From contig OY540813.1 in the NCBI GenBank assembly GCA_961205875.1, positions 17,765,001 through 17,829,000 of the forward strand: a stretch of 64,000 nt of DNA. Reading direction: 5' to 3'. Made by a program: the position numbers and the translations under genes. Source of the stretch: Sialis fuliginosa (Eukaryota; Arthropoda; Insecta; Megaloptera; Sialidae). Of this stretch, positions 27,501 through 40,850 are shown in pieces. A model generated the notes under the pieces. It saw nothing but the letters and a program-made list of their open reading frames with translations, was not told the DNA's origin and ran no database searches. Each line of letters begins with the position of its first letter. The first letter of the stretch is position 1.

Positions 27501-30500
27501 GTGTGCCAACTGATTTCGGGTCCTTGTAACCTCTCTGGAAAAAAACTTTTTTTAGTCGCTTTCAACTATCGAACATTTTGTTATATAGATAGAATTCCTT
27601 GTGGAGATCCGAAACGGCCGCTTTCACTACCTTTGCGGAAATTCGCAATAGGCATGATGCCTAATTTTTAAAAACTATTTTATAATGATCTTACGTCTCT
27701 CTTATTTCCAAAAAAATGATTATTTCTGCAGAAAATAAAGGTTTAATCACAAAAATTGGCCCTTTTAAAACTAATTTTTAATTTGACGCCAAAACGCTCG
27801 CAAGTGTCATGGCGCATTTTTGACGTCACGCCTATGTAAACACTCCTTGTCAACTATAATAAATCCTTATTCCATCGCTAATATTTCTCGGTTTTTCTTT
27901 TGGTAATACAAAACTGAGCAAATTGATAATTTAAAACCACAAAATAATTTATAAACAGTGCAGATATTAATAAAACAAAAATGACGTTTACGTAGCCGTG
28001 ACGTCATCTACTCTGACTGGTGTTTTATCAAACATGGCGGATTGCTGTATTTTGCGTTTTTATTTTAACAAAAATTATATTAATCTCGTTTTTAATATAA
28101 AAATAAATACATTTTTTAGAATCATTTTAACTTATTTCATTATTTAAAATCATAATTTCAGTGATACTTTGTTACTGGCATCATGTCTATTATATTAATC
28201 GTATTAATTGCCATATGGTTTTTTTCTTATTATTATTGAAATTTGATATAAAGGTTTACTTAAAACAGTAGAGAAAATAAATGCTTTTATATAATAATAA
28301 TAGTATTTAGAAAAACAATAATATTAAGATAATATTGTTTTCGATGTAAATGAAAGGTACTCGTTTTTTATGTTAAATTTTTCGTACTATTACGCGTTAC
28401 TATTATACAAGTGGCGATTGATAAAAAAAATTTTCATCACACCTGACACTTAAAAATTATTAATATGAAGATAAAAACTATCTAAGTATGACATGATACA
28501 AATTATAGTTATTTTTATTGGAAATGTGACGATGATTTTTTTGTCAATGCCATACGTGATAACATTATTTATTTTATCTTTGGAAGGCGTGTCACCAGGT
28601 AAATCAGGTGATTGTCTAAAATCAGTGTATGGAAATAAGATAAACGTTCTTATTTTAAAATAATTGAAAAGGTCATTGTTCAATTAAGCACATATACTGT
28701 ATCCATCATGGCCACTACATCTTATCTCAAGCTCCCGTGCCAGGATTTTCGGCGGGCATCCTCCTGATAAATCTAATTTTGCTGACGAACAAAAAAAATC
28801 CTGTTGACTCGATTGTAAAACATCAATTTATAAAAAAAGTTTATAAAAGGTACACAGCATTTTATAAACAAATATTTATTATATATCATAAGTAATTGAT
28901 GTAGGTATACATACTACATACTATCCCAAAACATATCATATCATTTGTTTACTTATTAATTAAATAACAAAACAAATATATCTATAACTATAACTACTTG
29001 TTTTTCTCCAACACGAGCCAGGTATTTGTATGACGAATTAAGAAAATAAGTAATATAACAGAGTAAGGAAGCATTACCTTGAGGGTATCTAGATATTACA
29101 GAGTTTTCTTATCATGAAGAGATGTTGACCTCAAATATATAACAATACTGTTTTGGACGTCACATTTTCTATGTCATGCAGTACTATTTATGTTAGATTG
29201 AGTTATGATATTTTTTTATTGCAATAAAACATCGTGGTTATCTTTTTGATGTACGAAATTACGCACAATTTTTTTTATTATTTATTACATACGTATACGT
29301 TTATGTTGATATATCAACATAAATTATAATGTATGTATGTTTTTCACATCTTACCATAAAATAAACGTTATATTATTATATTCGATAAAATTTTAACTTA
29401 AGCCTATATGGCGTTGGTTAAAAATCAATTAAGTATGTATAATAAGCTCATCAATTGATTATTGAAACGTGAATTAAATTTTTTTAATAAAAAAAATATT
29501 TTTGGTACTAAAAAACAATATTAATATGACGACAATTAAAAAGGTCCTCGATATTTGACATTTTTTTTTACTGGCTTTTTTAAGTAATTTTTTGTAGTTT
29601 TTTTTTAGAGCTCACTTTCCAAAGTGTCTTTGAATAAACGAAACAACCTAGATGGTGCAAGTGATGAAAGCCAAAACAGAAGCGAAATAAGCAATTGAAA
29701 ACCGCTAAACCGACATAGTCTCGAAAAAAAGTCGGAAGTTACGTTGACGTTTGCATGTAGTAAAACAACGTATCTTGGCCATTTTCTATCCGATTAACTT
29801 GAAATTTTAACAGTAACTATTTAGATAGATTTTACATCGTAGTACACACGGTTTTTACGATTGGTTAACAATTATGGTTTTTATAAACAATTTGAGGACA
29901 TATTTTTCGTCAAAAACGCGATTTTTTGTTCAAAGTGATACAAAATTTGTAAAAATCGATATTTTTAAATAATCTTGTGTACTTCGATGGAAAAACTCAT
30001 ATAAATAACGAGAAATGTTTTTTTTTGTTCTGGATGTTGATCCATGGAAGTTTTGTTTTCAGTAGTGGAGCACATATCAAAAAAGATGCACTAATAATCA
30101 GTGTAGCAACGTTACCATTTTGTTTTATATTTCATTAAAATAATATCTTTTTGGATGTTTTGTGACATGTACAATAAACCCCCAAAATTTCATTTAATTG
30201 GTTTTTTTGTTATTCTAAAAAATATTCATAAAAATCATTTTCTGAAGTCAAGATTAAATGTAACCCCTTAGATAAATAATTAAAACTTTGTAAAGTCATG
30301 AATTTGAACAAATAATAAAGTTGAAAACAACACGTGTACTTATTTTAGCGAGAAATTAGGTTTTTCAAACAAAAACATAATATACGAGAACAAACAATGA
30401 TGTTACGATATTAATTCAATGAAAATTACTATTTAAAAATTAGAAATGTGATTCAATCTTTGTAAGATGTTTATTTTACAAATGATTACTTATCTTTGTT

Positions 30501-33500
30501 TTGTTATTCAAGAAGAAGTTAATAAAAAAAATATATATTAATAATAATAACATTTAATTAGATTTACGTATGTGTAAATAAGAAAGTATAGATCCGTATA
30601 ATAAATATCAATCTACAAGGAGTACAAAATGTCCAGATATCTCAAAATTTTGATAGGTTTGTAAATTTTAAAATTTTCCAAAAAGGTATTTAAAACTGTT
30701 TTGTGATTTAATGATTAAATAAAGAAAAATAATAATAATAAACAAGCATAAAGAAACGAACTTATAAAAAATAATGATAAGAATAATAAGTTTAATAATA
30801 TAAATAATTTATATATTGTCTATTTAAATTGAAAAAAAATCTATTTTCCAAGAATTTAATTTTTGTTAGGTATATATGTATATAATCCTTAGTGTTTTGT
30901 AGCAAAATCATAAAAAGGAACTTACGGAATTAACACTGTCTGTCTGTCTGTCTGTCACAGTCTTCTAATTACTGAATTGTTTGACCTAAAAAGCTAAGAA
31001 ATGGCATAATAATGACATAAATATTTGGTGGACCAATAATAGATCTGGGCTATACAATTTTAATTTTAAGTTTTTGGCGATTTTAAGGAGGGTAGTAAAT
31101 CAAATCAAAATATATGAAAACTTAAAATGTTAACATTTTGTTATTATTAAAATCTTTGTTTATCAAATTAATAAAATCGTAGAAATAGTTTACTTTCTGT
31201 CCATATCTCCGAAAGTAATAATGAGAAAAATCTGAAAAATTTTGGGAGTACGTATAATGATGTCAAGATCTAAAGAAAATTATCAGCTCAACACACAAAA
31301 AATATAGTGGGCTGATTTGGTTTAATTTTGTATTTTTCCGGTTTACCGTTTAGCAATACTGGCACGACTAAGTTTTGAGAAATTTTTATTAATACTAAAT
31401 TTCTTAATCCCCTTTTTATTGTCTTGTAAGGATTGTGAAAGAACATAAAATATGTTAAAAATAAAATCAATATACATATGTATCGACATTCAAATTTCTA
31501 CAGAGGTAGGTCAGAATTGTTTTGATAACAACTATTAGGTATAATATTTATATTTAAAATTCCAATTTCATTTCCAGTTTTTAATCATGATAAGAACAAT
31601 AGATTCTTAAAGTTAGTAGGTAGTAGGTTGTAAATATTTTTAAGACAATTGAAAACATTTCATTTTTAAAATTACTGGTAATTTTGATATATTTTATGAT
31701 ATTTACTTATTAATATTTGAGTATTTTCTATTATACTCCATGTACTGACAGACGGTGGTTTTGTGCATGTAAGTAGGTCCTTTAATTTTCGAAAACTTAA
31801 AAACGGAAAAATAATATTTGATGAGATGAATCATTAAAATGACGAAAGAAAATAAAAAAAAACGAGGAGAGGAACTTTAAAGCTTGATGTTTATAAACGC
31901 TATAAAAACTATAAAAATTTTTTTGGATTGTTTTGATTATTGTATTAATAAATATCATTTTTTATAATTTAAACATTAACAAGAGAATCAACACAAAATT
32001 GTTGATACTGATTTGAAATCGCGCAGAATTCCAAATCTATTTATTAAGGGGCGGACTAGATTAATATCTTTGAGCTGGGCTTGATAAACAAAACATTATT
32101 TTTTAGACCTATGCAAAATTCTATGTTTACGTAATCATAATACGATTTTAGTATAAAAATAAAAATATATAAACAATCAACCAAATAATTTATTATTGTA
32201 ACGTCCGATATTTTAATGGCTAACAGTAAATAAATCAAAACCAGTTCGAACTGGTTTTCGCATGAACTGTTTACAAATTATTATAATCCATTTAATGCCA
32301 ATCAAATAAACATCATAATATGTTCACTTATCACAAGTAATATTTTTATCATTCATATTAAATGATTGTTGGTATCAACAAAGTTCTATTTTCTTCTGGA
32401 AACTGTTTTCTTTCGAAACGGAAAGAAAAAAAAGGGTGTGTCATGTTTTTGTTTACACGCGTTTTGATATTTCATAGAGAAATTAAAAAAAAATGTGAAG
32501 AGAGAGAGGTAGCACGATTGGCGTAGCCAGGATTTTGTTCAGAAGGGGGGAGGGAATTTTTTTTAAACCGATTTAGTCACCGTGTTTTGCCTAGGATCCC
32601 GAAGTAAATGGGGGAGGGGTGGGGGGCTCGAACAGTCAATAGTTAAAAGTTTTATAAAGAAAAATTTAATAAAAAATCTTTTCAATGAGCCTCAAATTTT
32701 TGGCGCCTCGAAACGTGTAAGTACGGCTCTGATAAATAGCCATTAATTTAAACAAAATTTGGGTAAATTTTCCTTTTTGATTTTCATTAACTCGATAAAT
32801 CAATTTTTCGGTGTGTTCTTGATTATTAAATTATCGAATTGCAATAATAAATAAGTTTTCTAGACTTATCGAGGAATTGTAAAAAGGCTATAAAAAAATC
32901 ATTTTCATTATTTATTATATCTATAGATAAGTGCGAAAAAAGTAACAATGAAAAGTCGTTCTTTTTTTCATTTCTTCAACCCTTATTTCGTATTTTATTA
33001 GTTTTTATACTTATGTTATTTTTGGAATACATTATTAGAAAATATGAAAATTAACGAAACCGTATGATATTATATTATTATTTTTAATGTTTATTAAATT
33101 GATTATTTCTTTAATTTTTTTTAGTTTTATATACGTAATTTTTTTTTACTCCTGCCCCGCCCCTAGATAACATAACTGTGACGTATTTTCTCGGAGGAAA
33201 CTAAACTTGTTGACCTGTAATACTAATTTCAAAAATGTGTTGGTATGTAAGTAATTAAATAAACGTATTTTTTAAAACATAAAACATTATCTCTCAATGC
33301 TTTTGTGATGTAATTCATCAAAATAAGGTAATAACAAAATTAAATAATATTATTCGTTTTTCTGAATTTTTATTAAATTTTTATCATGTATGAACTTTTG
33401 GGCAGTTATTAATTAATTTTAATGCGTCTTTAATTTGCAATGATGTCAGTTAAAAAATATATTTACTTACATAATAATATATTTTTAGAATAATATTTGT

Positions 33501-36500
33501 TTTGCCTCTTGTACTCTATGCATACCTATTTTATTTGTATTGTATTTTAGCATAACTGTTTAATACCTTAAATGAAAGTAAAATTACGGCGGATGTTTTT
33601 AACTTTTGATTTTTACGAATTTTAAATTACAATTTTCAATGATTAATATTTAAAACGAAATTATATTTTGATTTATTGATAAACCTATAAAAAAATTGGT
33701 ATGGATATACATTTTTTTGAAGACAGAAAAAAATTTGAATAGATATATAATAATTTAGGGAGCACTAATCTAAAAAAAAATCCGAAAAATGCTGGAGCTA
33801 ATTTGCATTTACCGCAATATTATGAACTGCTGTATTTTTTTCATTGACGTATGTTTTGTCTATCGTAGGAAAACCTGTTTTTATTTGTTTATTTATTTAC
33901 ATATTAAGTATAGGTAGGTACTATATTTTGTATTTAGATATTCTTCATTTTATTTGCATATAATACTTGTATTGTGTTGATAGCAGGACATTCTTGTAAA
34001 TTTAAATAATGCGAATAATTAAAATCAATTGTATGTCTGAGATAGTTGAAAAACTGAACCGTTCGGCAATCGAAGTTTTTGTATAGTTGTTTATTTGTTA
34101 TTTGAAATTTTGCTTCCTCGTCATATCCTAAGGATAGGAGGAAGCTATGTGTTCATTTCTTAAACTAGAAAAAAATATCTGTCATGGGAGCCACGGGACT
34201 TTCTTATACATACCCAATCCTGACAGTGAACAGAGCACGTAATTTTTATTTTATTAAAACATATTTCTGACAAACTAATAAAATATAGAATAAAATGAAT
34301 GGGACATAAACTATAGATTTCTTCTCTGTTATGAACCATTTAATTATAATAAAATTTTTTTTCAATAATTTGTTTTTTCGAAAAAATAAATAGAACATAA
34401 ATTATAAATAAAATTTTATATAGGTACTTTTTTAACTTGACCATTTTTCTTTGTTTCAAAATAATTCGAAAAATTTAAAAATCGACGTCAGTAAACATCG
34501 ATACCCGGTTGAAAGATCGTTTTCAAAAATATGAGGTTTTCTTTCCAGATAAAAATTAATCTTAAAAATAAGACAGACACACATCAAGGCGAAAATAGTC
34601 AGAATGGATTCAAGGAATGTCAAATGGATAATTCCCTTTTGTAAATTTATTACCATACTTCGGAAACATCGTGAGTGACTTCTTTCTGATGAGTCTAACA
34701 ACTTTTTTATTTTCGGCTGCACTTTCGAAAATGCCCCATTTTTAAGAATTTTCACAAATAAAAAGTTGTCACACTCGTCAGAAAGAAGTCACTCACGAAG
34801 TTTCAGAAGTATGGTCATTTTACAAAAGGGTCCAGGTACTGAAGACTATTGGGTATAAGAAAGTAAAAATAGTCTCTGATTTAAATATTTTCATCTTCCA
34901 ATAAATACTTTTTGTTCAATCGAATGGATTTAATAAAACTTGGTTTGTTAGTTGGTTCCATATAAAAATCATCAAAATCAAATGGAGGGTTGAGGGGGCG
35001 TTATCCAAAATTTTTGTTTTTTCAAAATATCTCAAGATTAAAGTATTATTTTCTAGGTCTTAGAAAGATACCTATGTAAATATGTACATTTCCCTTTGCA
35101 GAATTTAACAAATGTTTTTTTTACATCTTCTACGATTAAAATATCGATTTTATTAAATGTTTGTTTTATGTTATTAAATAGTGATCATTTTATTTATTTC
35201 AAAATAACATTAAATGTCGCATTATCTTATTGATAAAAACGGAATGACGCACGAACAATTATAAAAATTCCCTCAAAAATGAAAACATTTCAGCACTTAA
35301 ATAGGAATTGGGAGTGTCACGTGATTTTTAGAGCCATAAAGTTTATTTCAAACAACATTATGAAACAAGTAAATATTTTTATTGCAGGATTATTTTATGA
35401 TTATATTTAATTATAATATGGAGGATTAGGGAAAATGTTTTTATATATAAGTGGAAAGTGGAATGAATATATATTTTTATAGAAAAGGTTAATATATATA
35501 TTTATCTACCTAATCTGAAATCCTTACAATGATTAAATTGAATTGCAACATATTGTTAAATAATATGTTAATACTTATATAATTTTAAAATCCATCGTAT
35601 TAATCATTTTAAGTCATTTGAAAATTGTTTTCTAACAGGACTTGAGCCTAAGGCCTCCATGACATAGCGCTTATTAGGAATCCTACGTAATTAAAACATT
35701 AAACTTGTTTTTCAATAATTTTGTTTAAAATAAAAATATGAATTAATGCGTTTAAATAAAATAATGGTAGTTGAAATTTGGAATGTATGTATTATTAATT
35801 TATTATTCATTATTGTAAATTTATAATTAAAAAAAAAATTTTTTTATTCAACATTTTGATTTTAACAAACACAATACTTGGGCTCTTGATTATTACGGGT
35901 TCTTCCGGCTAACGTGAATGAATTTAAACATAAAAGAAGAGAGTAAATACCTAAATCTTATAAATATGATAAAAAAGATAAATTATATAATAAACCACTT
36001 AAAATATATTTCTAAAGCGCGCGTGTCGACATTAATATTTATCAAGCATAGTGCTTTAAAATTAAAAATACTAAATATTTTTAGTGATAAAAATATTTGT
36101 AATATGTAAATTTTAATGATGCTATTAAATTATATAACCTTTGCCATACTTGACCTAAGATCTAGTGTAATCTAGTTTTCATTTGCAGACATAAAAATCC
36201 CTGTCATTATTAAACAAAAAAAAAATCATAACCAGTTTGGTTTGCTATTAAATAGGTTACAGGATCAATAAATATATACCTTTATATTAATAAAGTTCTA
36301 TTGGGTGCACGTGTCATAAATAATACATTTTTTTAGAGTCATAATTATTATGATATTTATTTAAAAATATAAAATTTTTGAACTCTTAGATACAATTTAC
36401 TTATATAGGTAGATATTATTTACTTTCATATTTATTAAATTAAATATATTGACGGTTAAAAAAACCATCCATCAGAGGTATGCATAAGTGCAAAAAATGT

Positions 36501-39500
36501 ACTTAAGTATCTAAAAAGTACAATTATTTTACAAAAATATGTATGTAAGTACAAGTACATTGCCAAAAAATATATTTAAGTACAAATACCATTACTTATC
36601 TTTTACAATAATACTTAAGTACATTTATAACAGTACTTAAATAATTAAAAGAGTACTTTAATAACATTTATAAGTATTTAATCAATTACATTTCTAAATA
36701 CAAAAACAATCTGTAAATCTCTGCATAAAACCTAAATAAATTTATAACGACAACTAAATTTAGATAATTACCTATACAATTATCTAACGGAAACTATCGA
36801 AATTTTGTCCAAATCGGCCCTGTAGTTAACAAAAATGACGATGCGTTATAACAACCCTTATTATAATTTCAATATATAAATATAAAATATATAAATCTGA
36901 CTTTTTTTATAATTTCGAATTGAGATCTGATGATTTAAGAATTTTCATTTAAACACTTCAATTAACTGTTAATGTTTGGTTGTATTTCAATAAATAATTA
37001 TTGTATTAATCCACATCTGTGTATTAGTTATATATATTTATTTAGTTATTTTCTACTTCTCATTGATTTAAAAATTTATGTTTTGCACACAGAGGAAATT
37101 ATTTTACATTTATTGAAAGGTTATCTTATTTGTTTTCAATTTAAAAAAATTGTGAGGTTAGTAGAACGTTTAATAATTCATTTAATTTAATAATATCATT
37201 AATAATATAATAAAATATTATCAGAAAAGTGAATTAAAGGACGTATTTTAGCTAATTAATGATTTAAATTTATATTAACAATATATCTTATTATGTTTAA
37301 TAATATTATTATATTACAGTACAGAGACGTAAAAACGGCACCAGAATTACAGGGTGGTATTGAAGCGGTACGAGCTGTTCAACAATATCTGATGTTTATG
37401 TACAAAGTAAAATCGAATGATTAACCAACCGTGGTCTATTAAAAAAAGGGGGCTGACGGGATCTTAGCTTGGAAGCAAAAAAAAAGTTTCTTAGCAGGAG
37501 GGGGCCTATAAAAAATCTTAGCCCGGGGGCCCGTGATAAAGCGTCATAACGCGTCGCAACGTCAGGACAACATATTATAAATTTTTGTTATTTCCTATAT
37601 TTCTGACGGGATTTTTGCACAATTGCGCCACAAATGCCAAAAAACAGATGTGTTGCGCGATTTCAAATTCCGAATTTTTCAAAAAGAAGATAATTATAAA
37701 GGGTTCTAAAAGCTTTATAGCTGCACGTCTGATTATGCAAACGGTTTAATTTATTTTTTATATATGTACCTATATATTTTTATATTTTATAATGCAACGA
37801 TATGCAATATGTGTACAATATACATACACTGGGAGCGTTCATACAGATGGATTAACAAGTGTTCTAACGTAACTACGAAAATATGTGTAACACTAATAGA
37901 TGGTACTGATCACCCGCCATAACATATCAACAGTTTAAATCTTTAAATTGTTATCTTGATGGTCATTTTCATCAATTTATATCTTTTTCAATGTGTGGAA
38001 GTAATTTTGGTACGTTCTCGAAAATATTTTAAAAACAGTATCAAATTGTGTTATTTTGAATGGATTAGTGTTATTTTATACATATAACAGTTACATTTAT
38101 TTATTTGTAATGTTGATTTCGTTTTTCAATCTTTTCAAAACATACAATTTTATAAAATTTTTACCCAGGGAGTAAGTAAAAAAATATACGGGAAGGTGGG
38201 TCTATCTTCAACACAACAATAACTCTGAACTGGAAGCATGGTAGTAATAACACGAATACTGAAAAATACGTTAGTTAATTACCTATGAAACTGACTCATT
38301 GTGGTTGCTCTAGTTACGTTACTTTGGAAGTTATGCGATAATCTTTGTTTGTATAAGTACTACTATGAGGGAAGTTCTTAAACATCCTGTAGTTCAGAGG
38401 GTGTTGAAGATAGACCTCATCTTCCCGTACAATTTTTTACTTACAATGAGCCAAAGAATCAGATCTTAAAATATCTGTATCCCAAACCACACCACCCTGT
38501 ATATTCAGTCATCATAATCTATATTTATAATTTTTATTTTGAGGTTTAATTTATTTTATAATTTTTTTCCCGAGGTTTAATATTTTTCGTTCTGAGTTAT
38601 ATTAAAATTATTTTTAAGATGTATGAATAATATTACGTTACTGTGCTTCGAACTTACTTTTTTTTATATATGTATTATTCCTCCCCGACACGTGTATTAA
38701 GGGTGATTTAATACAGTTTTCAAATTTTTTTCAAAACATGAAATTCATACTTAGTAATGACAATTTCTATCAAATAATGTTATATGTTGTTATATTATGT
38801 ACAAAGAACCAAACTTCCATTGAAAACAACTTTTGTTTTGGTTTTTTAATGTTTTTATAGATAACATTTTATTAAAAATGTATGAACCCTCCCTAATTAT
38901 TTTAAAAATGTAATGTAAAAAAGATATTTTATCAACTGCTGATACCTTTTTTTCTTCGTTACTGTAGTTTTATTAAAGAACTATCTAATTAAAGTAATTT
39001 TGAATTGAAGGATTACACTTATCACCAAACACGCTTAAGATATTAAATGAACATTTAATTAATTACGCAAAATAATATTCAGTAGAATATAAATTTTTCA
39101 TTATTCGATTTTTTTAATATTTAAATGTTACGGAAAATAAGATAATAATTTGTGGTCATATTTCCTCATTAATGATAAACATCATGTCAGCAAATAAAGA
39201 AAACGTAATCAGGTTTTCGATTATCTGATTACTTTTTTCAGCTTAATTAAAATATTTATCATTTTCCATTATAACATTTTTTTTTCAATATGATTTATTA
39301 TTTAAAAATGTACAATCTAGGAATTATCTTATTTTATTCATTTAAACCCAATTAAAGTTATATAAGATTGCAATAACGAAAATTTAAAACAAGCAATTTT
39401 TCGTTTAATTTAATTTTATCTGACATATTAATACATCATTAATTTTATTTAAAAATCACATGTCTTACATATACATACATATACATAACATAATCTAAAA

Positions 39501-40850
39501 CAGATAACCCAAAAAGCATTGCATTACTTCAACGAAAAGATAAGTATTATAAGTAAATTATATTCAACAGAAGAAGACCAAAAAACAAATCTTACTGAAC
39601 CGTAAAAATTATCTCAAATTTAGAAACTATATTTATAATATTTTGTTGTTAAAGCCATCGATAAAACGTGAACTACTGATCCCAATTCTGAGATAAACTG
39701 TTGGTTAACAATTTATTTGCTGTATTGGAAATGTAACATTTACATAAATTACATTATATTTCATATATCAATCCATTATCATTCATACATGAACTGGTAG
39801 GTCACTTTACTGAAAATGTAATACAGTATTACAGAAAAATGTGCAAATAATATATTTATACCTACAATGTTAAAAAGTGCTATAAAAAATTGATTTATTT
39901 CAGCTTTATGGTTTAATTTGAAAATAAGAATACTTTTACTATTAAAAATACCAATTTAATTTTCCTTTGTAAAGGTTGAATCATACCTTTCCCTTATTTA
40001 AATAATTTACGAGAAAAACTACTTTATCTACTATTAGAGTAAATTATTTAATTAGTATGATTAGGGTTGTTCAAAGATATTTAATCATCATGGGCTTCTA
40101 ACTGCGATGTGGTGGAGCATAACTGCAGCCCAATGGTCAGGCTTAGGTCTGAGTAGGGAAATAAATTAGGTGTTAAAATCTTTGCTTAGTTTTGAAACTG
40201 CTAGTTAAAAAATTTGCATATAAATCAGTGTAAATAAGTACTGATTGTATAAGTAAGTTTATTTGAATAAATAAAATAGCATTCAGTACGATAATTTACA
40301 TGTACAGTATGTTATATAGGATATTTTTCATACACTTATTTACATATATGTACTTCTATATATACAGGATATTGTTAAATGACAAAATCAAAGTTGTATT
40401 TTAAACTATTATAACAATACACAATTTACTAACTAAGTACTTACGTACCTAATTAAAAAAATCATATAATAATTAATAAATCGAGGTATTGGTGTATACA
40501 TATGTAATTATTCAGTTAAACGATAATTCTGAAGGTGGGGGACAGGATTATATTTAAAAAATGATAGCGTCTGTACTTTAAAATTATATTATATTAATTT
40601 TACATTAAATTATGCGAGACGGGGAGGGGGGGGGGGGGTAGAATATATGTATACGTTTTTTTAAATCACTATTGTTGATAAAGAACATGTGAAATAAATT
40701 ACTTTACAATTTTTTAAAATTATATTTTTCTCAAAAGTTAAAAAAATGACGCTCTCTTGAATTTAGTGCACACTGTCAAAATATAAACAATTTTACTATG
40801 AAAAAAATAATACTTACTTTATTTCTGAATAATTTTATAGATCCAGCCAT
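15550..40850 (-). CDS. BCAT: Branched-chain-amino-acid aminotransferase, complete, 7 coding exons
   Basis: PLP-dependent fold-type IV aminotransferase that interconverts Leu/Ile/Val with their 2-oxo acids, using 2-oxoglutarate/glutamate. Coding exons in transcript order: 40850-40818 (ATG), 26174-25920, 24442-24233, 19243-19013, 18146-17843, 16685-16531, 15738-15550. Total 1377 bases, 458 residues, with GT-AG junctions keeping frame. Family motifs: HYAVE followed by [10 protein letters not shown] (residues ~162-176), [10 protein letters not shown] (~232-241), [16 protein letters not shown] with the PLP lysine at about residue 294 (codon 17996-17994), [10 protein letters not shown] (~330), [10 protein letters not shown] (~354) and [11 protein letters not shown] (~401). 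The first ~96 residues are long for the family; the basic, Arg-rich start ([11 protein letters not shown]...) could be a mitochondrial presequence, which is inference. Intron 1 is 14.6 kb. An acceptor-like TTTTTAATCTAG just before GTTACAACTGAAATGG suggests another intron in the 5' UTR. It converges on HERC2 and diverges from SDHAF2. Confidence 0.95.
16076..16199. repeat. Hairpin element in BCAT intron 6
   Basis: CCGTCGAGCGCTGGAAATCT at 16076 pairs with a right arm ending AGTGCTCGACGG at 16199. Arms are about 36 nt with few mismatches and a loop of about 50 nt. The motif GGCATTTAA(G/C)AAAAACGG also recurs directly at about 16054 and 16147. The whole patch (about 15960-16200) is GC-richer than its surroundings and reads like a short inverted-repeat transposon relic. 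Confidence 0.6.
17427..17820 (+). repeat. Interspersed repeat copy A in BCAT intron 5
   Basis: It begins AAGGTACTGGCACTAGTCTT and ends with CAATGTAAAGCAGATTCTAT and following AT-rich bases. It aligns in the same orientation, with substitutions and small gaps, to 20303-20620. Shared stretches include GAGCAAGGT, TTTTTGTAATTCTC, CATGTTACTAATAAA and AATCAATTTAATTA. No coding capacity. It ends just before the exon carrying the catalytic lysine. Confidence 0.7.
20303..20620 (+). repeat. Interspersed repeat copy B in BCAT intron 3
   Basis: Second copy of the repeat at 17427-17820, same orientation, starting AAGGTACTGGCACCAGTTAT and ending near CAATGTAAATCAGTTGCTAT. The two copies bracket BCAT exons 4 and 5. 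Divergence is visible throughout, so the pair is not recent. Confidence 0.7.
22341..23215 (+). mobile_element. Degenerate non-LTR-type repeat ending in a (GACA)n tail
   Basis: The left end contains AACTAGCTGGGCCCGCACGG and GCTTCGCTCGCGTGG. The right end contains AAATCGGATAAGTGGTTCTC, then (GACA)n at about 23167-23184, then AGCTTTATATATATTAAGGA. The 'ATCGGxxxAGTGGTTCTCGAG ... (GACA)n' tail resembles the 3' end of insect non-LTR retrotransposons or their SINEs, from general knowledge. No open frame survives. It lies in BCAT intron 3. Confidence 0.5.
25056..25115. repeat. 25-bp-arm palindromic hairpin in BCAT intron 2
   Basis: GATACCATTAGAATATGAAT (from 25056) pairs with the inverse of the segment ending ATATCCTAACGGTATG at 25115. 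Arms are about 25 bp with three mismatches around a 10-nt AT-only loop. It could be a transposon tip remnant or simply an AT-rich cruciform; nothing shows that it is expressed. Confidence 0.55.
30936..30957. repeat. (GTCT)n microsatellite
   Basis: Five tandem TGTC units read directly. The neighbouring sequence continues as a transposon-like low-copy region. Confidence 0.8.
34633..34830. mobile_element. Inverted-repeat hairpin element with ~75-bp arms
   Basis: The left arm, about 34633-34712, contains CGTGAGTGACTTCTTTCTGA. Its inverse forms the right arm, about 34757-34830, containing TCAGAAAGAAGTCACTCACG. Arms match with roughly ten differences around a 45-nt centre. No coding capacity. It is a fold-back or MITE-like relic; target duplications were not identified. 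Confidence 0.7.
36473..36660. repeat. AAGTAC-word cluster, possible hAT-like end
   Basis: The words AAGTAC, CTTAAGTA and AGTACTT recur about ten times in this interval, starting after CAGAGGTATGCATAAGTGCA. CAGAGGTGTGCAAAAGTA-like starts are seen at hAT-type element ends. A matching right end was not found, so the element may be truncated. Confidence 0.35.
37350..38499. mobile_element. Possible TIR DNA element, about 1.15 kb, TA flanks
   Basis: CAGGGTGGT at 37350 and its inverse ACCACCCTG ending at 38499 are both flanked by TA, the duplication expected for mariner-like transposons. Inside, an inverted repeat (38162-38245 against 38380-38455) shares TACGGGAAG and GTCTATCTTCAACAC. The outer ends match for only nine bases, so the outer boundary is tentative while the inner repeat is clear. 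Confidence 0.4.

Larger units (their letters stand above)
26175..40817. other. BCAT intron 1 (14.6 kb), no gene seen
   Basis: Very AT-rich DNA with only short reading frames lacking recognisable domains. It holds a (GTCT)n tract at 30936-30957, a hairpin element at 34633-34830, a cluster of AAGTAC words at about 36480-36660, an element with possible ACAGGGTGGT ends at 37350-38499 and a poly-G run at about 40621-40638. Patches around 27770-28060 carry GACGTCA-type words and two ACATGGYGGAT words, but no exon structure that I can defend. Confidence 0.65.

Noticed and set aside
27474-27671. 65-codon plus-strand frame [11 protein letters not shown]... in BCAT intron 1
   Set aside because: No motif, no splice context, and it sits in a patch with repeated ACATGGYGGAT words, suggesting transposon debris.
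32510-32735. TTGGCGTAGCCAGGATTTTG with a GGGGAGGGGTGGGGGG patch, ending near TACGGCTCTG, as a MITE
   Set aside because: The left and right ends do not match each other as inverted repeats.
34456-34755. 99-codon minus-strand frame
   Set aside because: It runs through the arm of the hairpin element at 34633-34830 and has no recognisable domain.
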